From: Hemileia vastatrix
Lineage: Eukaryota; Basidiomycota; Pucciniomycetes; Pucciniales; Zaghouaniaceae
NCBI GenBank assembly: GCA_030280995.1
Contig: JASXTE010000011.1
Span: 26,520,817 to 26,584,816 of the forward strand
Length of the DNA: 64,000 nucleotides
Direction of reading: 5' to 3'
In this document: positions 46,385 through 56,469 of the stretch, in pieces
How the letters are laid out: each line of letters begins with the position of its first letter
Numbering within the stretch: position 1 is the first letter of the stretch
Made by a program: the position numbers and the translations under genes
Notes under the pieces: model-generated
Databases searched by the model: none
What the model was told of the DNA's origin: nothing
The model's input: only the letters and a program-made list of their open reading frames with translations

Positions 46385-48115
46385 AAGGTTTAAGGCAACA
46401 AGTTGCCTCATGTTTTCAATAACAGCAGCTCAGAAAAAAAAAGAGGCAAAATATGAGGCACCATGTTGCCCCATATTTCACTCTTTGGTCAAAGGCAGAT
46501 GTGACATACACTAGGATTCATCTGCATAAATATGAGGTGGCATGCTTCCTCATTGTTTGCTTTCTGGTAAATATTGAAAGTAATGGGTAGGTTAGTTGCT
46601 TACATGCATACATGAGGCAACATGTTGCCTCATATATGCATGTGGGCAACTTGCTCTCTCACATTGAAAAAAAAATACAAATAAAAACTGAATATTTACT
46701 TTGCATACATGAGGCAACATGTTGCCTCATGTATGCAATAACAAAATCTCAGAAAGAAAAAGAGGTAAAAGATGAGGCACAATGTTGCCTCATCTTTTGC
46801 TTGTTTGTCAAAGGCAGATGTGAAATACACTAGGGTGCATAGGAATAAAGATGAGGTGGCATTTTGCCTCATCTTTTGCTTCCTGTAAAATAGTGAAGCC
46901 AACTGGTAGGGTAGTTACTTACATGCATAGATGAGGCAACATGTCACCTCATGTATGCATGTGGGCAACTTTTTTTCTCACATTGAAAAAAAATGAAAAA
47001 AACTTAATATTCTAATTGCATACATGAGGCGACATGTCCCCTCATGTATGCAATAACAGAAGCCCAGAAGAAAAAGGGGCAAAAGATGATGCTCCATGTT
47101 GCCTCATTTTTTCTTGTTGGTCAAAGGCATATGTGACATACATTAGTGTGCATTTTCATAAAGATGAGGTGGAATGTTACCTCATCTTTTACTTTCTGGT
47201 AAATCGTGAATGTAGTTGGTAGTGCAGTTTCTTACATGCATACATGAGGCGACATGTCGCCTCATGTATGCATGTGGGAAACTTGCTTTCTCACGTTGTA
47301 AAAATAAAAATTATACAAAATAAAATTAAATATTGTAATTGCATACATGAGGCAACATGTCGCCTCATGTATGCAATAACAGCAGCTCATAAAAAAAACA
47401 GGAAAAAGATGAGGCACCATGTTGCCTCATCTTTTGCTTGTTGGTCAAAGGAAGTTGCCACATACACTAGGCCATATTTTCTCAAAAAGATGATGTGGAA
47501 TGTTGCCTCATCTTTTTCTTTCTGGCACATAGTGAAGGTAATGGGTAGGGAAGTTTTTTACATGCATAAATGAGGCAACATGTTGCTTTGTGTATGTATG
47601 TGGGCAACTTGCTTTCTCACATTTAAAAAAAATACAAAAAAAAAACATAATATTATAATTGCATACATGAGGCAACATGTCGCCTCATGTATGCATGTAA
47701 AAAACTACCCTACCCATTACCTTCACTATTTTCCAGAAAGCAAAAGATGACACAACATTGCACCTCATCTTTATGCAAATATGGCCTAGTGTATGTGGCA
47801 TCTTCCTTTGACCAACAAGCAAAAGATGAGGCAACATGGTGCCTCATCTTTTGCCTGTTTTTTTTTCTGAGCTGCTGTTATTGCATACATGAGGCGACAT
47901 GTCGCCTCATGTATGCAATTACACTATTCAATTTTATTTTGTATAATTTTTATTTTTACAATGTGAGAAAGCAAGTTGCCCACATGCATACATGAGACGA
48001 CATGTTGCCTCATGTATTCATGTAAGCAACTACACTACCCACTACCTTCACTATTTGCCAGAAAGTAAAAGATGATGCAACATGCCACCTCATCTTTAGG
48101 CAAATTTACCATGTC
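46385..48115. repeat. Palindromic satellite, about 315-bp units, last unit inverted
   Basis: About four head-to-tail units (same palindrome at about 46605, 46920, 47235, 47561) are followed by an inverted unit (about 47690-48010) that matches 47244-47660. Each unit holds perfect or near-perfect palindromes such as GCATACATGAGGCGACATGT and its completion, plus AGATGAGGCACCATGTTGCC types and an ACTAGG-containing spacer. Open frames through it are repeats of the same peptide words and not genes. Confidence 0.92.
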
Positions 48116-48589
48116 CTGGTGATATGAATAAATGAGCTGCATCATGTCATGAGGACATGGTAGATATTTTGTATGTACAAAAGTGTGCCAACATATCATT
48201 AAGGTACTATGTTGGATTGAAACATATTGGTTAGCATATGTAGGAGAACATGTAGCAGCATGTTGCCTCATGTTTTACATATCTTGTATAGTAAATTATA
48301 TTGTGATTAGATGGATGAAATGCTATTATGGAAAGGGTTTGGTGAACTTTTCAATTTTAGATGAAAGTATTATAGATGGAGAAGTTTTCAGATCACTTCA
48401 GAGGTGCAGCACATGAGAAGCTAATAAATTTTCTTATATAGCTAATGATAAACAAACCTATTCTTAAAAGATAGAAAAGGTGAATCTGAAAAAATTGAAG
48501 TTAAACTTTCTAAAAGAAGAGAATTAATAGTATTGTTTATATAGCTCTAAAATAGTTATTATAAATTAACATCACATTTTTTAAGTTGT

Positions 48590-49200
48590 GTGATGGAATA
48601 ATCAAAATTTATTCATATTTTTTGGCACCTGAAATTACTGGATTTTTTAAAGATATCTGTATTCATTCTGATACTGAGGAAAGACAGGATGGGAGTAGTG
48701 TCATAACTCCAATCCTATGGAGGAGTGCTTGTTTTACTTGATGTTTAAATAAGCTTAAAAAGGGTGGATGTCTAAATTTCTTTCAAGTTTTCAATCTCAA
48801 ACATATAAGTAAGCTATCAGGAAAAGGTTGATCAAAAATTGAAGGTCCCTAAACCCCCAGAAATGGAAGGTGTTCAGCCTTTTTTAGGGCCCAGGAGTTT
48901 TCCTATGGATGATATTGTTGAAGAATATTTTACTGGGAAACTTCCAAAAGTCTTTCTAGAAGAAACACACAATTATAATTTGTCTGTGACAGAGTAGTTC
49001 ATTTTTGATACTGAGAAAAAGGTCATTTTGGAAGATTTATCAACTTTTATAGAACTTTACTATTGAAAAAGTCAAGCTAGTTTGAAAGCAGAACAGCTTG
49101 AGTTTTTACAGAAGGATAAATTGTCTCATTTATTTATACTAACTGCAGCTGTACTGTTTTTAACAAAAAAGAATTCTAGTTTTAATCCTTATTTTTCATC
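48590..49200 (+). pseudogene. Unidentified coding remnant in right part of C
   Basis: Protein-like stretches occur in shifting plus frames: KDICIHSDTEERQDGSSVIT near 48650, then PPEMEGVQPFLGPRSFPMDD and a following acidic helical region up to about 49160 with two internal stops. I do not recognise it; a gag or a transposase tail are both possible. The rest (48116-48589 and 49201-50110) has no recognisable content. Confidence 0.35.
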
Positions 49201-50164
49201 ATAGCATAGAGCATAAATGTAATCTGTTTAAATACTTTAAATTTCCCCTCCCTAAGTTTCTAAAATTACCCTTTAACTAAAATAATTATTAAAAAGTTTA
49301 AATAAAATCAGATTGAGTACTATAAGGTTCCTGATTAGCTAGTTATGTTTGGTGAATGTACACTTTTTTCTCGCCTATTTATATTTTTATCTGCTCTTTC
49401 ATATTTTTTTTCAAATCCTTTTGTTTATCACTATAGGGTAAAACCTCAAATGATCAACTCATCTATTTTTTTTAGATTATGGTGAAGTATATTCCTGAAA
49501 CTATGATTCAATTTTAAAAATTACAGGTTTCAGATTAATCCGAATGAGTGCATTCTTTTATATATATATATATATTTATAAAATTTCAAGTATAAGTCTA
49601 TTTTTAAATTGAGATTCTAACTCTTATACCATAAAAAATTCACATTATTTTCTAGAATTCATTTTGAAAATATGGTAAAATTAATAATATTATATTATTT
49701 CATGTAGTAAAATTTTCATTGATTAAATTAAACCCACACTTCATTCACAAAAACAGGGTATAAGAATTTTATATGTTCTTTCATTGAATTTTGTCCTGGT
49801 AAAGTCTATGTTTCCAGGCTGAAGAAAGAAAATTATGAAAACATATTGCATGGCCTGAAATAAATGTTGTAAAGGAACTTAGTATGAAGGACTTCTTGCC
49901 TGGAAAATGAAGCTGATATAGAACTAAGGCAAATTTTTTGAAAATTATTCAAGTTCAAATCAGATAGACAGCTTCAACAATAAGCATTGAGATATAATTT
50001 TTCTAATTTTTTTTTTGGTACAGTGACATTCACAGTTTTGGTTTGGCTTGTAACTACTTTAAGCAAAAAATTTCCTTCAAAGGTTACTTCTGATGTTACT
50101 TTAAGATACCTGAAAAACCACTTGACTGCAAGTCATCTAACTTTTGACCTGGTGAGAGTAGCTG

Positions 50165-50430
50165 GGGAGGGGGGGTAAGGGGGGATTGTAGGGAGATATG
50201 TGGGGGACCAGGGAGGGGGGGAGGTTGAAGTGGGTCTAGGGGGGTTTAAGGTGGTTTGGAGGGGTTTGAGGAGGGGTTTTGGAGAGGGTTGGGGGGGTTT
50301 GAAGTGGGTGTAGGGGGGATTGAGGGCATTTTGGAGAGGGTTTGGAGGGTGTTTTTGGGGTGTTTTAGTGAGGATTTGGCTGGGCTTTGAGGCAGTTTGG
50401 AGTGGGCTTTGGAGAAGTTTTATAAGGGGA
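50165..50430 (+). repeat. G-rich arm of the inverted repeat in copy B
   Basis: Runs of GGGGG and GGTTTGGAGGG complementary in style to 35286-35700. It continues directly from element C, which inserted at the hairpin apex. Confidence 0.8.
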
Positions 50431-50794
50431 GAAAGGTGACCAAGGAGGTAGTAATGAAAACATTTACAGAAAATTTTTTCAGGGACCAATGAGGGAGCAA
50501 TTAAAAAATTGACAGAAAAGTTTTATTAACATTTAATTTTTTTCTTTTTTTTGTTTTTTGTGCAGAATTAACCAAAAAAACTCCTCAAATTGAAGTAAAG
50601 TAATAATTATTCCTATTAATTATTTTCAAAAAATTTTTTAGGTCTTTTAATTTAAGTTGTGTGAGTTTTAATTTATTTTTAAAAAATAAACATGACATTT
50701 TTATAACCAGTAAAAAGTTTTTTTAGAAAAAAAAGCCTGTTTCTTTTGATTCAAGCCTTACACCTCTATCATCATCTTTCTCTTTATATTTCCC

Positions 50795-50975
50795 CAATAA
50801 TAGGTGTATAATTGATTTTGGATTAGGAAATGGAATCATAAAATAAGTTTGGAAATCCTCTAATGATAACCACCAAACAACAAAAGCTCCTCTAGGTTTT
50901 GAATCTTTTCACAACTTTACTCATTTTGGCTGCTTCTTACAAATAAGTCAAAAGCTAATTCAAAGGATAAAAAAG
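50795..50975 (+). pseudogene. Dioxygenase gene remnant in copy B
   Basis: GTGTATAATTGATTTTGGAT onwards matches the 3' end of the copy A dioxygenase (from about 42530): IIDFGLGNGII, then a TAA, NHQTTKAP, and FTHFGC. The middle of the gene, including the HTD iron ligands, is deleted. Finding the same gene tail at the same place in a second, diverged copy shows that the dioxygenase belongs to the transposon family. Confidence 0.88.
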
Positions 50976-51139
50976 GTAAAAAAAGAAGTTAAAAGTAATA
51001 AATTAAAAAAAAACTTTAGGTAGATCAAAAAATTTTGGTGATTTGTAAAGTCATCAAATATTTTTTATTCTTTTGTAAATTTTTAACAAATAAATCTGAT
51101 ATTTGAATTTACTAAACTAAAGTAATGAGCCAACAACCT

Positions 51140-52622
51140 TGTCAGCCTGTATATCCCCAGGAGTGAGTAAAAATTACTTATAAGTTATGTTAAACACATG
51201 AACTATACATGGGAACAATAAATTAGAGTACACAAACAATATACATAAGTAAAATTATGATAATACACAAAAAATGCCATTATAACACCTTATATACACG
51301 CATATATCCACCTTTTATAATTCTTATGTACTTAATATTGAGTTGGAATATGTTATGGTAACCTTAAGAACCTTAATTATAATGCCACATAATTTTTAAG
51401 TACACTTAAAGCTGTTATTTTCATTGTTTTAGGCAAAAAACAAGAAATGTGCTTTAAATCACTTAAAAGTTGATTATATGCGCTATAAATTTAAAAATAT
51501 TAAAAATGCGCTTTGACAGTTCAATTTGTCTCATTTAGGACTAATGATCTAGCTACTTAAATGCATAAAAATAACACTTTTCAAATTTGGTGTTTTTTAT
51601 GCCGGAAATGGCTTCTGTGTACTGGTCACATACTGCCTGCATTTTTCCCGTGTGAATAGATTCATTTTTAGAAAATTTAGCTTTTTCACACTATAATTAC
51701 CCCACATTCTAGGACCACTGTGGGGAAACACACTAAAATAGGTGAGAGGCGCATATTTAGTGTCCTAGGTTAATTAATAATGCATTGACCCTCTTTATAT
51801 GCACTAATTTCATTAATAACCTCACTCTTGGTGCCTTATTTCACTACCATGCTTAAATTTGCCTAAAATTAGTCAAGGATTTACCCATGCAAGCGCCTGC
51901 CAAGGACTGCATGTAGTTACCCCACATCTCACGCCCTTTTTTGGGTTTCTAGGTGGTTTCTCAGTCAATTTTGGTCATTTTTGAATGGGAATTTCACATA
52001 TTATAATGTCAGTATTAGCCCCATCATTTCTACTGTGAATCCCCCTTATTATTAAGCTCTTATTAACCTTAATTTTCCCTCTTTAGTCTTTTATATTGAT
52101 GTATAATACGCATATACTCTCTTTTTTACTTATTCTTTAATTTTGATGGATTTTGGTGGTTGATATTCTTCTAATTATGTTATGGGTCACTTGGAATGTT
52201 GATGGACATTTCTATTAGTTGTATGGAGGCGTCATTAACTGTTTATTGGACTGGTAAATCAAGGGATTCATTGGGGAACTCATTGTGTATAAAAGGAGGA
52301 GGTTTTGTGTCTTTCTTTCTACATTCCTTATCATTACAATTTAAATCATATAACCAAACCAGTTACAATACATATCAATTAGCACTTATAGAGTTATTTG
52401 AATAGTATCTGAATAATTAAAATCTATTTTTCTACCAACTAAAAAGATTTTAAGCCATATATAAAATTAGTGAGAATTATATTACTGAGACCTTTATTTT
52501 GGATTATATTTTACTATTTGTTGGATTTATACTACAGTATTCATATAGGACCATTTAAATCTTCTAGACACAGACTTTTCAAGCTAGTTTACGTCCTTGT
52601 AGCTGATATTAGCCTGAAAAAC
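51140..52622 (+). repeat. Solo LTR inserted in copy B
   Basis: Copy A has no equivalent between its ACCTTG and TTGTATAAATGG. The insert starts TGTCAGCCTGTATATCCCCA, like the complement of the element 1 LTR end (TGTCAGCCTAGGTACCCCCA), and ends near TGAAAAACA. It contains a TATAAAAGGAGG box at about 52278. No gag or pol remains, so it is a solo LTR of a family related to element 1. The exact right end and target duplication are uncertain. Confidence 0.75.
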
Positions 52623-53225
52623 ATTTTGTTGTACAAATGGTAATCATGATAACATTAAATTGTTTCATAGGATTCATCTAGCCTATACTTGTGGAAAGTC
52701 CCAAACTTAGTTTCTAGACTTGGTCCTCATTTTGGCTTGAGGAATTTTCATTACTTTACAGCTAGTAAATTTGATTTATCTTATTTATTTACTTATTAAT
52801 TAATGGAATTATATTAAATTTTGGTGATTTTCACCCCTTACTTCACTAAAATGCAGGGGAGGGTATTGCAAAATTTTCAAATCTGACATGGAAAATTGAT
52901 TACTTAGAAAATTTTGGTGATACCCACCCCTTGCTTCAATAAAATGCAGGGGATGGTATTGCCAAACTTTTCAAACAGATATAGAATTTTGTTCACTTAG
53001 CTTTATTTAGAAATACAAATTGGTAGTGATGTGATAAAATTATGTTGGTAATGAGGATTTTTGCACAGGCGTCAGTATTATTTTTCCATCTGGAATTCAA
53101 AAAGTGCAAAATTTTAGATTTCATTAAGGACAAATGGTGTTATCAGAATCTCATGATATAACTATCTTTGATAAGATTAAAAGTAATTATTAAATTCATT
53201 CCCCAACCATTAATTAAATAAACAA
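52623..53225 (+). other. Copy B region with two 93-bp-type units
   Basis: Sequence equivalent to 42870-43500 of copy A. Two units of the 93-bp repeat (about 52845-52985) are followed by a stretch unlike A (52985-53200). No gene. Confidence 0.65.
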
Positions 53226-54592
53226 TTAATCAATTGAGAAATTCAAGTAATTTTTAATGCCCTCATAAGATTGGCCATTTTTTATACATTCTGTAACTAA
53301 TTCTTTTTTCTAAAAACTTTCTTGTTTTTCCAATTCAGAACTAGCCATTTCTCTTTGAATTTCATGGTATTTTGTTTTCTCCAAGAAAAGGTGAACTCTT
53401 TCCATCTCCTCTGCCTCAAATTTAGCCTTTTCAAAAATTTATTGAAGAAAAAAAAATTTTTCCTCCAAATCTAAGTACCATTTATCTTTAATTAGCATAT
53501 GATCAAACTTCATCTTCTCAAAGTCAAGGTCATTTTTTTCAATAGAGGATTTTTCTGAAAAATTTAATTGAACAAAAATAAATATGTTATTGAAGAAGAT
53601 ATGTAGTGACCAAATCTTACTTATATCTTCTTTCTCAAAATTATTTTCAAGGAAGGAAAAAGAGTTGGTTTAAGTATTACCACATTTTAAAAGATAGTTC
53701 AAGTTCATTGATGTTGAAGCCTGAAGCTTTATTTTGGAGTTTGAGCTAGAGGGTTTAGAAAGTTCATCTAAAGCAGCTTGCAAAGCAAGATTGTCATTGC
53801 CAGAATCATTAATATTTTTTGAAATTTGAGTTTGAGTAGGAGTAGACTAGAAAAGAAAGAATGAGAAATTCAGCAAAGAATTTGAGGAAAAAGAGAAAGT
53901 AAAATTACATAAAAATTTTGGGGCTCTGAGGACTTATATCTACTCCAAAATAATTGTTTTGCTTGATAGTAAGGTTCATCTTCAGGTGAACTATAGTTAG
54001 AAGCTAGAGGGGATTAATTTCCTTGAGTTTCATGTGTTTTGAGAAGATTATTGGCTTGTTGAGATCCAGAGGTTATATCCTTAGTAGTATTGTGTATAAA
54101 CCAAGGGTTTAAATCAACTTGGGAACCAAAAAGATTATCCATTTCCTCATAGAAAGGACACATGACATTGAGCTTTTCAGAAAAAGTTGTAATTCCCATC
54201 TCCAAATCATCATAATAAATACCAAAGCCAGTAAAAGTGAAAGCAAAATGAGTCTTTTTATATTTTAATTGATAACTTTTGAACCTCTCCTTCATTTGCT
54301 TAGGATTGATGTCAATTCTCCCTTTTGTTTCATTTTTCACTTCATTTTTGATCAACAAGAAGCCATTTAAATTTGATGAAGGTGGACAACCAATTTGGGT
54401 AGACTTATCACATCCAAAAAATGCATCATAATTTGATTTAGTTTTGAGGAAGTTAATGATGATGAGATAATCATCCTTTTTTAGCTGTCCAGATTTTGAT
54501 TTCTCAGGTGAGGGGCTTGCATTATGGGAAGACCTTTGTGATGTAGCATTTTTTTGAGTTGCCTTTTGAGTGTTGGTTTTCTTGGGAGGCAT
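53226..54592 (-). pseudogene. Myb/SANT-like accessory protein of copy B
   Basis: From ATG 54592 a first frame of 192 residues is intact: S/K-rich tail, QLKKDDYLIIINFLKTKSNY, RIDINPKQMKERFKSYQLKY, CPFYEEMDNLFGS and VDLNPWF. It ends at 54014, earlier than the equivalent exon of copy A. Downstream exons are recognisable but contain stops (for example in the coiled coil near 53450) and end at TAA 53226. The DNA-binding part is better preserved than in copy A. Confidence 0.8.
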
Positions 54593-54880
54593 TATGAAAC
54601 TTTTATGTTAGAAGAACAAAGATAAAGCAGTTAAAAATATAAAAAAAAGAAGGAAAAAAACATGCCTGGTTAAAATGTTGCAATTAAATGTTTCAAATCT
54701 CAGTGAAGAGTGTGTGCCAATAATTGATGAGGGAAAGGAGTTCTGGGTGTCTTATGTGGAAGGAATAGGTGGGCAAGGAAGGGACCATGTGGCCAAAATG
54801 TGGTTTTGAAAAAAAAATATTGGGAAAAAAGTGCTGATTTGAAGTCATAACTGACACCCATTTTTGAAATAAGTGACTTT

Positions 54881-55140
54881 CACCACGCAATACGGGGGGC
54901 GGACTTGTTAGCAAGTCCGCAACCTTGGACTCAAATTCACCACAGATTGAACACACATTGAGCTATTGACAAAGGAACCATACAATCAGGGATGAACACC
55001 ACTCAGCATAACAGTTTTTGTGGGTCTTCAAGTAGAGTTCAGTATGAGTTCAGTATGAGTTCAGTCTGAGTTCCATCTGAGTTCAGTCTGAGTTCAGGTT
55101 GGGGACTTGCTAGCAAGTCCACCCCCTATATTGCGTAGTG
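54881..55140. mobile_element. 260-bp CACCA-ended MITE with tandem core
   Basis: Starts CACCACGCAATACGGGGGGC, ends TATATTGCGTAGTG, with GGACTTG(T/C)TAGCAAGTCC palindromes just inside both ends. Copy A has GACTTTTTTGC where copy B has GACTTT, the MITE, TTTTTTGC, giving a TTT duplication and a clean empty site. The core carries about six GAGTTCAGTxT repeats. Its outermost bases resemble the MITE at 28795 (CACTACGCA / TGCGTAGTG). Confidence 0.93.
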
Positions 55141-55224
55141 TTTTTTGCAAAATTTAAGTGCTGATTTGTTTTGAGATCTGCACACAAGTTAAGTGTGGAT
55201 TTTACAGAACTTACACCCCCTATT

Positions 55225-55564
55225 AGGGAAAATAAAAGCTAAGGGATCTGCAATTAAATCAATTTCAGAGAAAAATCCTTATACCTTAATTATCTTCTGC
55301 AAATATTTTTGAAAATAATTGGGTTGGTAGACATTATATGTGTCAAAGTTCACCTCTTGTCCAAGAATTTTTTACTCAATTTTTCATAAACACGTATTGG
55401 ACAACTTTCTGCATATTCCAATCTACATAACTTATAGTGCATTCCCACCCTCATCTCATCCTTTCTACTCCTTCTATCTTTTCAGATCCCTCCCCATCTC
55501 ACCATCTCATCTGCTCATTTCTGCTCCTTTTTATTATCAAATATCTTAAAATGCCTCATGAGCA
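55225..55564. other. Flank right of copy B
   Basis: Ordinary AT/pyrimidine-rich sequence. No gene or repeat end recognised. Confidence 0.4.
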
Positions 55565-55887
55565 GGTGGGGTATGTATATTGAAGAATATTTCAAGTTTT
55601 TTCCACCAAAATTAAGTATCATAAAGTGAAGGGAGAAATAAGGATGGTATCTACAATTATATGTCATGTGAATTGCTGAAAAATCAATCATGGATGTGAT
55701 GAGTTTAGGATCAGGAATTAGGAATGGAAATTAGAGTACAAGAGGCAGGATAGTGTATTATTGTGCATTACCTATCCACTAGCCCTTGGAATAATGGATA
55801 AGAATCTTCCAAAATTAATAATTTCAGAGCCAGGCAAAAATAAAATTCTGATCCCTAATTGTAGATTGCTAAACTTTGACACCCCCT
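55565..55887 (-). mobile_element. Harbinger-like terminus, second copy of the D subfamily end
   Basis: It matches 22060-22394 over about 320 bp (shared ATCATGGATGTGATGAGT, AGGATCAGGAATTAGGAATG, CCTATCCACTAGCCCT, CTGATCCCTAATT) and ends TTTGACACCCCCT, flanked by ATT in both places. Two further AGGGGGT starts follow at 55963 (AGGGGGTGTCAAACATG) and 56041, which may be ends of other family members. No gene. Confidence 0.7.
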
Positions 55888-56193
55888 ATTGGAAGTTGCA
55901 GTTTTTGAAATTGGTAGCAATGGTAATTTTTATAAAATTGAATGAAAAATCAATGAAATATTAGGGGGTGTCAAACATGTGAAATATAGAACACATTAAT
56001 TTCATTCACAGTCACAAAAAATAGGAATCCCATCTATATTAGGGGGTCTAAACTTGATGTCTGATTTACTCCACTTCTTCAAAATTAAGTAAATCAACAC
56101 TATTGCACACAAAATCAATGCCCATCTTATAATTATTTTTTATTTCTTTTTCTTTTTCATAGTTTCATTTTTTACTGGATTTCTGAAAACAAA

Positions 56194-56388
56194 CACCACA
56201 AAAAATCAAGTGGCACCTGCTAGCAGGTGCCTATCCCTATATTCAGTTTTGATTTGACAATGTGCAAGCTAGTGTGCTTATTGTTTAGTGCACAGTATTT
56301 CCAGAAGAATTACAGCTGAGCTTAAATTGAGTTAAGTCAAAGATAGGGATTGGCACCAGCTATCAGGTGCCCATGTTTTTTTCTGGTG
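56194..56388. mobile_element. Small CACCA-ended MITE, copy H2
   Basis: 195 bp. Its complement matches copy H1 at 34250-34463 throughout (GGGCACCTGATAGCTGGTGC, CAATCCCTATCTTTGA, CTCAGCTGTAATTCTTCTGG). The ends are CACCACAAAAAA and TTTCTGGTG. The flanks AAA and AGA do not match, so the duplication has decayed. Confidence 0.85.
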
Positions 56389-56469
56389 AGAGTTATTAGA
56401 ATTTTGATCATTGGGGAAAAATACTCTTATACTCTTGTAATATTTGTTTGAATCCTTATCATATATAAT

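Larger units (their letters stand above)
35750..50154. mobile_element. CACCA-ended DNA transposon C, hosting copy A
   Basis: A 39-bp perfect terminal inverted repeat starts CACCAGGTCAAAAGTTAGAT on the left and reads as its complement at 50116-50154. AGA flanks both ends (35747-35749 and 50155-50157). The 3-bp duplication and CAC-A type ends suggest the CACTA superfamily; a transposase was not identified. Removing it joins the C-rich and G-rich arms of copy B, which proves it is an insertion. It is 14.4 kb including copy A (6.5 kb) and a palindromic satellite. Confidence 0.88.
34608..55221 (+). mobile_element. PIF/Harbinger element, copy B, split by nested insertions
   Basis: The outer ends are AGGGGGTGTCAGTTCTGGC (34608) and a decayed inverse ending ACACCCCCT (55221), flanked by ATT on both sides; a 3-bp duplication is typical of the superfamily. 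The left part (34608-35749) matches copy A but lacks the transposase, deleted between sequences equivalent to about 38960 and 40325 of A. The right part (50155-55221) carries the G-rich arm, a fragment of the dioxygenase gene and the Myb/SANT-like gene. It is interrupted by element C (with A inside), the solo LTR at 51140 and the MITE at 54881. Without these it would be about 4.5 kb. Confidence 0.88.

Noticed and set aside
46612..47995. Several cysteine/methionine-rich small frames (MRQHVASYMHVG and similar)
   Set aside because: All are readings of the palindromic satellite; the same peptide words recur in every unit and on both strands.
46385..48115. CRISPR-like array of palindromic repeats
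   Set aside because: Units are about 315 bp with palindromes at uneven spacing, one unit is inverted, there are no unique spacers, and the context is a eukaryotic transposon.
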